A DNA stretch of 36,565 nt, from positions 1 to 36,565 of IMG/VR virus record IMGVR_UViG_3300047200_000219. One strand, 5' to 3'. Both the position numbers and the translations under genes were made by a program. The notes under the pieces were generated by a model. That model did not search any database. It saw only the letters and a program-made list of their open reading frames with translations, and was not told where the DNA came from. Each line of letters opens with the position of its first letter. Within the stretch, counting starts at the first letter, position 1. Shown here in pieces: positions 30,302 to 36,565 of this stretch. The stretch is from a virus.

Positions 30302-30945
30302 TCTGTCCTCCCGCTTACAAGATGCGTAATCTGTCCTTTACCCTTTGGATACCACCTGTCAGGATGAAACTCCGGATCCATTTGCCATTCTTCCTTGTGT
30401 ACGTGGAGATACTCCATAATCCAATCTACAGACATCCTGACGAATTCCTTCTCCTGGTAGAGTTCTATGAGAGTCACCCATGCGGAGTTAATCCATTTCT
30501 TAGAGTATCCGCGAATATCGTTCTGGTTCCACCAATCGTAGTAGAATTCCAACGCTTTAACGTGATCCTTCTTCCAGAGTTCCTCATTAGCAATGAAGAT
30601 ACAGACATGCCCTCCGATACGTTCGTAGTAAGCGGAATCCTGTTTATAGAGAGATAGTAAGAACTTACCGGATTGGTTAAGAGCAATACGTTCCTTCATT
30701 GAGAGTTTCTTTTCGTAGTGCTTGTGACTCTTACGGAACTTCTCAAACTCTTTGTTCATCTCTAATAGGAAAGCGTAGTTAGGTTTATCGGGATCTCCTT
30801 TATCTACCCTCCAGAACTTAATATCAATAGAGAGCGCGGCTAGATCACTAAGAGTAAGTTTCTCCTTCTCTAAAGCGTTACGTGCAATACTCTTCTGTTG
30901 GTTATGAAATTCCCATCCATCGGGGTTATGAGGTCTATTGCTCAC
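30298..30945 (-). CDS. Hypothetical protein
   Basis: 215 aa, starting MSNRPHNPDGWEFHNQQKSI, almost all helical and rich in W, Y and K (ALEFYYDWWNQNDIRGYSKK, EEWQMDPEFHPDRWYPKGKG). No family recognised. It is the first of a coupled pair before the protease. Confidence 0.58.
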   Translation of the reverse strand: MSNRPHNPDGWEFHNQQKSIARNALEKEKLTLSDLAALSIDIKFWRVDKGDPDKPNYAFLLEMNKEFEKFRKSHKHYEKKLSMKERIALNQSGKFLLSLYKQDSAYYERIGGHVCIFIANEELWKKDHVKALEFYYDWWNQNDIRGYSKKWINSAWVTLIELYQEKEFVRMSVDWIMEYLHVHKEEWQMDPEFHPDRWYPKGKGQITHLVSGRTD

Positions 30946-30966
30946 CTGAATCTTTATCTACTCCTG

Positions 30967-31290
30967 TTATATCTTATTCTCGTCTACTTTATGATCCCCG
31001 CACCAATCATCCAAGTATACTACAGGATATCCATTCATTGCAGGGGAATGTCTACGACACCTTCCAATCGGAGAATTACTTCCTTCTCCTCTTACCTTAT
31101 CAACAAAGAACATACAGGTTTTACATCTCATTCCACTTGAACGGTGTTTCCATGGATCCCCTGTTGTAATGCCCGTTGTTCCTCCGGTTGCGGTTACTGT
31201 AAAAGTAGACCAATTATTCATAGCGGCGTATGGATTACTACTACACCTAGAACATGCTGATGTTCCTGCCAATGCACAATTACAAATCAT
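30967..31290 (-). CDS. Small metal-binding protein (CKTC...GRCRRH...DDWCG family)
   Basis: 107 aa from the ATG at 31290; an in-frame start at 31353 would enter the upstream gene. An N-terminal cysteine group (CNCALAGTSACSRC) is followed by MRCKTCMFFV, IGRCRRHSPAMNGYPVVYLD and DWCGDHK. The second half is a small family common in phages and prophages (pattern CxxCxF...GxCRRxxP...DDWCGxx, recall), probably binding zinc or Fe-S. Role unknown. Confidence 0.68.
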   Translation of the reverse strand: MICNCALAGTSACSRCSSNPYAAMNNWSTFTVTATGGTTGITTGDPWKHRSSGMRCKTCMFFVDKVRGEGSNSPIGRCRRHSPAMNGYPVVYLDDWCGDHKVDENKI

Positions 31291-31300
31291 AAAAGGGGAT

Positions 31301-31546
31301 TTATTTGGTTGCTTCTTTAGCAAGGATATCTTTGTACATCTGGTAGACGGCATCCCATACTGCCTGTGCCTCTTCCTCAGTAATCTTATCGTCCTTCATT
31401 GCTTCGTTCATTTTAGACATGACATTAGTAAACGAATTGAAGAGAGTCTTAAAGCGTTTATACCTGTTATCCCCTACGATGTATCCCATTGCAATACCCA
31501 CGAGGAGTACTACGATGCTAATAATAGTTTCAATTGGAACTTCCAT
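31301..31546 (-). CDS. Small membrane protein, holin-like layout
   Basis: 81 aa. One hydrophobic helix (TIISIVVLLVGIAMGYIVGD) near the N-terminus, then an amphipathic charged tail with EEEAQAVWDAVYQMYKDI. The layout resembles some small holin-type proteins, and it lies near the peptidase gene, but there is no decisive motif. An AT-rich promoter lies upstream. Confidence 0.55.
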   Translation of the reverse strand: MEVPIETIISIVVLLVGIAMGYIVGDNRYKRFKTLFNSFTNVMSKMNEAMKDDKITEEEAQAVWDAVYQMYKDILAKEATK

Positions 31547-31581
31547 TATAATGCCTCTTATATAATAAGGAGATTATACTT

Positions 31582-31595
31582 CTATATATTTAAAG
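31582..31595 (-). promoter_or_regulatory. TATA element of gene 31301-31546
   Basis: Minus strand GCTTTAAATATATA; the predicted start is near 31561, leaving AAGAGG in a short leader before the ATG at 31546. Confidence 0.48.
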
Positions 31596-31607
31596 CATTT
31601 GCAGAAG

Positions 31608-31676
31608 AGTGGTTAATATGGGAGAGGAAAAAACCACTAAACCTCTCCCTTATCTGTGTTAGAGTTTGCGAACTCT
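31608..31676 (-). terminator. Hairpin cluster after the peptidase gene
   Basis: AGAGTT-TGCG-AACTCT (31661-31676) is a tight 6-bp hairpin. GGGAGAGG (31620-31627) pairs with CCTCTCCC (31642-31649), and AGTGGTT (31608-31614) pairs with AACCACT (31632-31638), competing with or knotting into the second hairpin. They lie in the 219-base gap between two minus-strand genes, so termination is the simplest role; an RNA element is possible. Confidence 0.5.
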
Positions 31677-31765
31677 CATGTGTGGCGACAATGAACTTAT
31701 AGAGATGTTGTTTAGCAAGCGGATGTGATACGCCTGCATACATATTACTTGTATTGCTGTATATA

Positions 31766-33145
31766 TCAACCTTTCTGTATGATATGGAATCTCTTCATTA
31801 GCTCCTTAATCTTCTGCGCGATGTATTCTGAGATCGATTGTTCTTGAAATGTAAACGCATATGTGCTAACCCCCTCCTCTACCGTAATCATCTGTAGAAC
31901 ACTGGTAGGTTCTCTTATTCTGAACTTATTCATTACAGTGCAGGATATCTGATAAGTATCTCCCACATGAAGCATTACCTTAACTACCTTAGTATTTGTA
32001 TACACATCGGTGTTTACAGAAATTGTAGACAGCATGTTGCTACTAATCGTTATAAGTTTATGATTGTCGGGATCAGGAGTTGGGGGGATAATAACATCCG
32101 TCAGGGAGTCGTGAGTTACAACTGGTACGAATGCCTGCCCATCTGCGTAGTTAAAGTAATTCCTGGAGAATCCACTTAACTTACTCCATGTATTCCCCCA
32201 TGACATAATAACGTAAACTACATCTAATTCATCATCATACCCACACGCGCATAGAGCATGTCCACCTATACATTCCCCTCTAGGTTCCGGTAGTAATCCC
32301 TTAGCACCACCTGAGGTATAATTCTCGTAGATGTTTACAGCTGTCATTACAGCACCATAGGTATAGATAGCATCCTTTAATCCATCCCATGTGTACACCT
32401 GAAGATAGTTATCTGCTCTATGTGCTGCTGCCTGATTAGCTAATGCTGAAATGGTTTCGTCTTTGTTGTTGTTTATTAGCGGATAATACATAGGAGCGCA
32501 GAATGAAGTATGAGCAGTCTGGCGATCCTTCTCGTAGTTGTACCCGTAGGTTTTGTACGCCTGACAGACGTTATCTATATATCCACCTTCTGGTACCGTA
32601 ACGTTACCTATTCTGCGCCCTTCATCGTATAATCCCTCTGCTGATGGAGTGAACTTAGGCAGGATATCAACGCGCATAACGCACTGATCGAATACATTAA
32701 CAGGTTGATCTCGAAGGATCTCTTCTATATCTTTAGAAGTAAGCGGAGTAGGATTTATAAGTCTTAACTGGTTAAACCAAGCGGTATAAGCACCCGAGAA
32801 TCCAGTGCAGGTACCTCTTCCATCCTGGTTTAGAAGTGGAATCAAATCAAAGAAAGGATTCATGTATTTCTTATGGCGGGATACCAGTTCTACCCGTTCA
32901 AAACGTGCGAATTTATCTTTAGGAGTGGGTTTAAGAGGTTTATCCAGTTTCCTCTTTAACTTGTAGATGTAGTGGTTATCCTCTATGTTCTTGGAGATCC
33001 AGTTCTCCTTAACCATAGTATCCAGTTCGCAGGCGATATCCTTCTTGGAGTCTGAAAGAACTGCTGAAATCTCGTCAAGGGTAACTTCATCCTTTTTAAT
33101 GGATTTAATAGTAGAGAAGATCCTTGCTCGTAACTCTTTTGACAT
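31766..33145 (-). CDS. Papain-like (C1A) peptidase with N-terminal winged-helix domain
   Basis: 459 aa. Residues 1-68 look like a winged helix (VTLDEISAVLSDSKKDIACE, then NHYIYKLKRKL). The peptidase domain has LLNQDGRGTCTGFSGAY with the catalytic C113 and ECIGGHALCACGYDDE with H296. The next block reads VIMSWGNTW, where papains have NSWG, so the usual asparagine is M314. The last 100 residues are beta-rich (TISSNMLSTISVNTD). Such enzymes could open the archaeal S-layer or process virion proteins (inference). Transcribed from a leaderless promoter. Confidence 0.78.
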   Translation of the reverse strand: MSKELRARIFSTIKSIKKDEVTLDEISAVLSDSKKDIACELDTMVKENWISKNIEDNHYIYKLKRKLDKPLKPTPKDKFARFERVELVSRHKKYMNPFFDLIPLLNQDGRGTCTGFSGAYTAWFNQLRLINPTPLTSKDIEEILRDQPVNVFDQCVMRVDILPKFTPSAEGLYDEGRRIGNVTVPEGGYIDNVCQAYKTYGYNYEKDRQTAHTSFCAPMYYPLINNNKDETISALANQAAAHRADNYLQVYTWDGLKDAIYTYGAVMTAVNIYENYTSGGAKGLLPEPRGECIGGHALCACGYDDELDVVYVIMSWGNTWSKLSGFSRNYFNYADGQAFVPVVTHDSLTDVIIPPTPDPDNHKLITISSNMLSTISVNTDVYTNTKVVKVMLHVGDTYQISCTVMNKFRIREPTSVLQMITVEEGVSTYAFTFQEQSISEYIAQKIKELMKRFHIIQKG

Positions 33146-33164
33146 GCGTAAGAATTAACAGATT

Positions 33165-33175
33165 AGATATAAAAA
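33165..33175 (-). promoter_or_regulatory. TATA element of the peptidase gene
   Basis: Minus strand TTTTTATATCT, centred 25 bases before the ATG at 33145 with no ribosome site between: leaderless. Confidence 0.58.
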
Positions 33176-33186
33176 GAAGAGTAAGT

Positions 33187-33429
33187 TTAGAGATCTTCAG
33201 TAAGTTTAAATTCCGCTTCTCCATCTGCATTAGCAATTGCCATGTTAGTAACAAGTCGCTCGATTTCAGGTTGAGATCCCTTAGTTATAAGCGTAACTTT
33301 GCCAATGGTAGTTTCTGCAACCAGATCGAATCCATTATCATAGTTGCTCTTAATCTCGAAATATCCATCAAATGGGATCCACGCTGGATACGTGGAATCC
33401 CCTGCCTTTCCCTCGTAACGAATGATCAT
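33187..33429 (-). CDS. Hypothetical beta-rich protein
   Basis: 80 aa from the ATG at 33429 (a longer start at 33477 lies above the promoter). MIIRYEGKAGDSTYPAWIPF, then alternating strands and an acidic end. TATA spacing supports this start. No family recognised. Confidence 0.58.
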   Translation of the reverse strand: MIIRYEGKAGDSTYPAWIPFDGYFEIKSNYDNGFDLVAETTIGKVTLITKGSQPEIERLVTNMAIANADGEAEFKLTEDL

Positions 33430-33434
33430 AGTTA

Positions 33435-33551
33435 TTATTTTGTGGGATAAGGATATAAAAGTGTTGCTATTCCACACCAGATTAAAACAGGTAGCATAAT
33501 AATTAAAGTAACACCAATAAGGAAGTAATAGGGGATTTCATCAACTGTCAT
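33435..33551 (-). CDS. Single-span membrane mini-protein
   Basis: 38 aa: MTVDEIPYYF, then LIGVTLIIMLPVLIWCGIAT, one membrane helix, and a short LYPYPTK tail. Overlaps the gene upstream by 11 bases. Its DNA contains the TATA box of the next gene. Could be a holin-type or virion membrane protein; unknown. Confidence 0.48.
   Translation of the reverse strand: MTVDEIPYYFLIGVTLIIMLPVLIWCGIATLLYPYPTK
33451..33460 (-). promoter_or_regulatory. TATA element of gene 33187-33429
   Basis: Minus strand TTTTATATCC, centred 27 bases before the ATG at 33429, inside the preceding mini-gene. Confidence 0.55.
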
Positions 33552-33663
33552 TATCATGCTCGTTTATTATATCGGGTTTAACACCGTGTTCACGTTCAAG
33601 TGTTATCCTAATCATTCTAAGTTCGTTAAGAATATCCTGTAATAAAAGGTAAATATCATCCAT
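33541..33663 (-). CDS. Small helical protein
   Basis: 40 aa: MDDIYLLLQDILNELRMIRI, then TLEREHG and an acidic tail. It starts directly after the PKD gene's stop codon and overlaps the membrane mini-protein. Amphipathic helix by eye; function unknown. Confidence 0.48.
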   Translation of the reverse strand: MDDIYLLLQDILNELRMIRITLEREHGVKPDIINEHDNDS

Positions 33664-34710
33664 CTAGTATACCCTTACCTGAGTTGTATTACCTGAGCAT
33701 CCATTAGAATTACAGACGTATTGAACTACACTCCAGAATCCGCGCTTAACGTATTTATAAGTAACGTTCTGTGTGGTGATATTAGCAGAACCATCCCCCA
33801 TGCTCCAGTTCCATGTAGTAGGAGTTCCGGTTGATGTATCAGTAAATAAAGTCCATCCTGGAATAATTGTAAAGGTTTTATTAGCTGTGAAATTCGCTGT
33901 CGGTGGTGCAGTTGTAAGGTACCTTATAATAACAACACCGGCTATTCCGTTTGTTGGGGGATACGTGCCATCACCACTATATCCTCCGTAACCACCAGAA
34001 CCATAACTACTGTTTAATGCTGGGGACCACGCACCATCTCCCCCCTTTGCCACATATAATGGTAATCCGATTATTGTTGATACAGTTCCGTTTCCACCTT
34101 TATCATTATCCCCGTTTGCACCAGCGGATGATGCGCCGCCACCACCACCACTATGGTATGCGCTTCCTCCCGCATTTGCCCCTGTATATCCCTGTCCTGC
34201 CGTTGGAGTACCTGCGTTGCCACCGGTTGACCCAACTAGTTTTCCACCACCACCGCTTGAACCGCCGCTTGCTCCATCGGCGCTATACCCAGAGTAACCA
34301 ACCCCCCCGGCACCACCTCCAATTGCGGTAAGGTTTGAGAATGTAGAATTAGCTCCGTTTGTCCCTCTTGTTGACGAACCGGGGGTTGCTGCTCCATGAT
34401 CTCCAACTGTAATGTTAAGTATTCCAACAAACCCGTTTGCCGTTCCGTTAAGTAACCCACCTGCACCACCGCCCCCGCCCTCATATTGCGCTCCTACCCC
34501 GGTTGAACCGCCCGGTCCACCGCCAGCAACAACAAGATACTGTATTGAATTGATACCATTAGGAACCGTCCAGGTAGTACTACCAGTTCCATTAAAAATA
34601 ATTACCGTATATGCACCATCTGTTGTATTCGTCTGCGTAACCGTAGCACTCGCTACCCCGCACAGCATCATCAATACTAAAAATAAGATTAAACCCTTGT
34701 AACTCCCCAT
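33664..34710 (-). CDS. Secreted or virion glycine-rich PKD protein
   Basis: 348 aa from the ATG at 34710 (34719 possible). A signal peptide is clear: a short basic start, then GLILFLVLMMLCGVASA with a likely cut after ASA. The middle (60-260) is a glycine-rich repeat region, as in GGGGGAGG and SSGGGGK blocks. The last 80 residues are a PKD domain (PTANFTANKTFTIIPGWTLF, then WNWSMGDGSANITTQNVTYK). Many N-x-S/T sequons are present. PKD and glycine-rich domains are common in archaeal surface and adhesion proteins. A secretion signal on a virion-module protein is unusual. Confidence 0.75.
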   Translation of the reverse strand: MGSYKGLILFLVLMMLCGVASATVTQTNTTDGAYTVIIFNGTGSTTWTVPNGINSIQYLVVAGGGPGGSTGVGAQYEGGGGGAGGLLNGTANGFVGILNITVGDHGAATPGSSTRGTNGANSTFSNLTAIGGGAGGVGYSGYSADGASGGSSGGGGKLVGSTGGNAGTPTAGQGYTGANAGGSAYHSGGGGGASSAGANGDNDKGGNGTVSTIIGLPLYVAKGGDGAWSPALNSSYGSGGYGGYSGDGTYPPTNGIAGVVIIRYLTTAPPTANFTANKTFTIIPGWTLFTDTSTGTPTTWNWSMGDGSANITTQNVTYKYVKRGFWSVVQYVCNSNGCSGNTTQVRVY

Positions 34711-35174
34711 TGCACCCACACTCCTGTAAGATTAACCAACGCTGCGATTGTATCTGAGGTTGCTATTCGAGTTGCTCTTACTATGCATGTGGTTTGTCGA
34801 GTTCCACCGGGAGTAAGAGATGCAGTCTGAGTACCTTGCTGTGAAGTTGCTGTAGTACTAAGCGTAGTAATAGATCCTACTGTAGCACCCCATGTAATTC
34901 CATCCCACGTACCATCAAACATAAAGGAAGCATTACCCGCAGAAGAAGGATTGGTAAATATAGGAGTTATCTTAAACGCAGTTGTGTTAAGATCGTCTAA
35001 TCCAATATGCCACTTGGTATAAGTCACAGCAGTTGATGCGAATTGTGCGTAAACAAAGTCGTTTGCATCCTGGTTCCATGTTGCCGGAGAGGTTGTAGGG
35101 ACCATCCCGTCCTTAACCGGATAGAACCTTGAAGCGGTTGTAATCGCAGTCTGTATCTTATACCGTGTTACCAT
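34689..35174 (-). CDS. Virion surface protein (hypothetical)
   Basis: 161 aa, starting MVTRYKIQTAITTASRFYPV. Beta-rich and T/A-rich, ending LTGVWVQWGVTRV. Its end overlaps the PKD gene start by 22 bases. Probably structural from its composition and neighbours; no family recognised. Confidence 0.52.
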   Translation of the reverse strand: MVTRYKIQTAITTASRFYPVKDGMVPTTSPATWNQDANDFVYAQFASTAVTYTKWHIGLDDLNTTAFKITPIFTNPSSAGNASFMFDGTWDGITWGATVGSITTLSTTATSQQGTQTASLTPGGTRQTTCIVRATRIATSDTIAALVNLTGVWVQWGVTRV

Positions 35175-35179
35175 GATAG

Positions 35180-35437
35180 TTACCCTTTAATATCTTTGAT
35201 ATCTTCTTCTGCCTTAGGTTTAATCCCTAATTTATCGCATTCAGCAATAAGATCGGCAACTTCCTTTAACTCTGCTTCTCTTTGAGCGGTATATACCTCC
35301 AAGTCATGAGTAATTGCCTTCTGCTGAGATAGGAGGAAATTATAATCGTAGGTGAACTTCGCTCCTATAATGTGAACGTCTTTAGTAACTTCAATCTTAT
35401 TATCGTCTACTTTCTTTACTGATGTAAAATCTGCCAT
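35180..35437 (-). CDS. Coiled-coil hypothetical protein
   Basis: 85 aa, starting MADFTSVKKVDDNKIEVTKD, with a charged helix (AQREAELKEVADLIAECDKL). GGAGGAAAC lies upstream of the ATG. It may be a fibre chaperone or attachment protein because it directly follows the fibre gene (inference). Confidence 0.52.
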   Translation of the reverse strand: MADFTSVKKVDDNKIEVTKDVHIIGAKFTYDYNFLLSQQKAITHDLEVYTAQREAELKEVADLIAECDKLGIKPKAEEDIKDIKG

Positions 35438-35445
35438 GTTTCCTC

Positions 35446-36565
35446 CTAGATACTTATCCAGAAATCTGTGCCGTCAAACTCTAGCGCGCCACTTTCCGGA
35501 TTAGTCATTAATGTACCTGATGTTAACTTAATGGGTGCTGTTGAGGCTGATGCTGTTCCTGCTGCAATGTGTAATCTCGCCGTTGGTGCTGTATGTGCGG
35601 TGGTGGAGGTGCTGCCGATATACACGCCTGTTCTTAACTGGGTTTCTACTACGGAGGCGTCACCGATTACTATTTGATTACTGCGATTGGTGAAGGTGTT
35701 TGCACCGAGTCCCATTGAGTTCGCGGCGGTTGCGAGTTGGTTTGCGTTATATCCTGCGTTGTATCCTAAAAATGAATTGTATGTGGCTCCCGTTAATGTG
35801 AACCCTGACATATACCCGATTGCTGCATTATAACTACTGGTAGTGAATAAAAGAGATTGATACCCGATACCAATGTTCCTTAAACCGGATACGTTAAAAT
35901 AAAGTGCCTGATGCCCGATTCCTATATTTGCACTACCCGTTGTATTGGTGTATAAACATTCCATACCAAAAGTGGTATTATAACTCCCTGTGATATTAGA
36001 AAATAAATTTGAAGTTCCTAATGCGCTATTTCTATCCCCGGTTGTATTGGTATAGAGGCATTGTAACCCAATTGCCGCATTATAGTTACCAGTTGTATTC
36101 TTTTGTAATGAGCCTGAACCAAGTCCGGTGTTTGATACTCCGGTTGTGTTGTATGAACCGGATAACTCTCCAATAAAAACATTTGAGTTAGATCCACCGG
36201 ATCTGATTCCACATAATGCGACATCCGATGAACTTGAAAGTTTTATAAACGGTGTTGATACAGCCGTAATACTCTTAATCGAAATGATTATGGTTCCTGC
36301 GAAGTCCGTAGCGGGAGTAATTGACAGACTTCCGGTTGTAACCGAAGTCGGACCCCATGCGCCAGTCGCCGTTATTGCAGGAGAGGTAACTCCGCCAAAG
36401 GTGATTGTAAACCCTGCTCCTACTGTGCCGCTTACGGTATAAGCAATCTGGTATTTCTTGGCGTTTACTGCAGCCGTTGATTGCGTAATGGGCGTTGTAT
36501 TACCCGTAGCATGGGTGAATCCAGATGCCCAATCCCCACTCCATCCTGTAGTCGCCCACCCCGTA
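35446..36565 (-). CDS. Tail fibre with YadA-like head repeats, 5' end outside the window
   Basis: The frame is open from 35446 to the window edge (at least 373 aa); the first ATG at 35964 is internal, because the upstream codons continue the same repeat. The order is beta-sandwich-like sequence (about the first 115 visible residues), then 20-24 residue units such as NTTGNYNAAIGLQCLYTNTT and NIGIGYQSLLF repeated about nine times, the left-handed beta-roll of trimeric adhesin heads. It ends PTARLHIAAGTASASTAPIK, then LTSGTL and GALEFDGTDFW, a conserved fibre tail I know from many phage and bacterial proteins. Receptor binding is the likely role. Confidence 0.8.
   Translation of the reverse strand, partial: TGWATTGWSGDWASGFTHATGNTTPITQSTAAVNAKKYQIAYTVSGTVGAGFTITFGGVTSPAITATGAWGPTSVTTGSLSITPATDFAGTIIISIKSITAVSTPFIKLSSSSDVALCGIRSGGSNSNVFIGELSGSYNTTGVSNTGLGSGSLQKNTTGNYNAAIGLQCLYTNTTGDRNSALGTSNLFSNITGSYNTTFGMECLYTNTTGSANIGIGHQALYFNVSGLRNIGIGYQSLLFTTSSYNAAIGYMSGFTLTGATYNSFLGYNAGYNANQLATAANSMGLGANTFTNRSNQIVIGDASVVETQLRTGVYIGSTSTTAHTAPTARLHIAAGTASASTAPIKLTSGTLMTNPESGALEFDGTDFWISI

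Noticed and set aside
29807-30945. Split portal protein made of the 215-aa and 164-aa genes
   Set aside because: Neither has recognisable portal segments (wing, stem or clip), and the reading frames join by a normal ATGA overlap, not by a frameshift.
34236-34484. Minus-strand frame rich in Q and V inside the PKD gene
   Set aside because: An out-of-frame reading of the glycine-codon repeats of the real gene.

Overview
The window is part of a tailed archaeal virus or provirus (Caudoviricetes, siphovirus-like). Archaeal origin is inferred from the promoters. Many genes have a TATA element (TTTATATC or TATATAT type) centred 25-29 bases before the start codon, the spacing of leaderless archaeal transcripts, while genes inside operons use GGAGG/GGTGA ribosome sites and ATGA/TAATG overlaps. 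A signal-peptide, glycine-rich PKD protein and a papain-like peptidase, both common in methanogen-type Euryarchaeota, and the very many cysteine-rich mini-proteins suggest a virus of an anaerobic methanogenic or methane-oxidising archaeon. The host itself cannot be read from the sequence.

Left end (1-3.7 kb): a radical SAM/SPASM protein and an N-terminally short GT-A glycosyltransferase diverge from one 54-base promoter region. The terminase large subunit and a probable small subunit follow on the minus strand.

Middle (3.7-16.5 kb, plus strand): about 45 small genes packed end to end, roughly half with CxxC-type metal sites. They include an HNH protein, two ribbon-helix-helix regulators, small winged-helix-like proteins and several widespread phage mini-protein families. 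The block ends with a GT-B glycosyltransferase whose two domains are in reversed order. Three non-coding stretches stand out: 7.9-8.4 kb (terminator, tandem TATA elements, CTTGTT repeats), 10.04-10.42 kb (six exact 20-bp units, most with a TATACA-N4-TGTATA palindrome, then a GC-rich patch and pyrimidine tracts) and 11.77-11.89 kb (three interlocking complementary helices before a ribosome site).

Right part (36.5-16.5 kb, minus strand): the virion module. Read in the direction of transcription it holds a receptor-type fibre (cut by the window end), surface proteins, the PKD protein, tiny membrane proteins, a C1A-like peptidase, two unknown proteins, a prohead protease fused to a scaffold-like tail, the HK97-fold major capsid protein, a decoration-type protein, head-tail connectors, tail terminator, tail tube protein, tail assembly chaperones G and GT (non-standard frameshift), tape measure, distal tail and hub proteins, and a beta-propeller tip protein. 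No sheath gene was seen, so the tail is probably non-contractile. No portal protein, polymerase, helicase, integrase, tRNA or CRISPR array was recognised. The portal must lie outside the window or be very divergent. The fibre gene runs off the right edge, so the window is only part of the genome.
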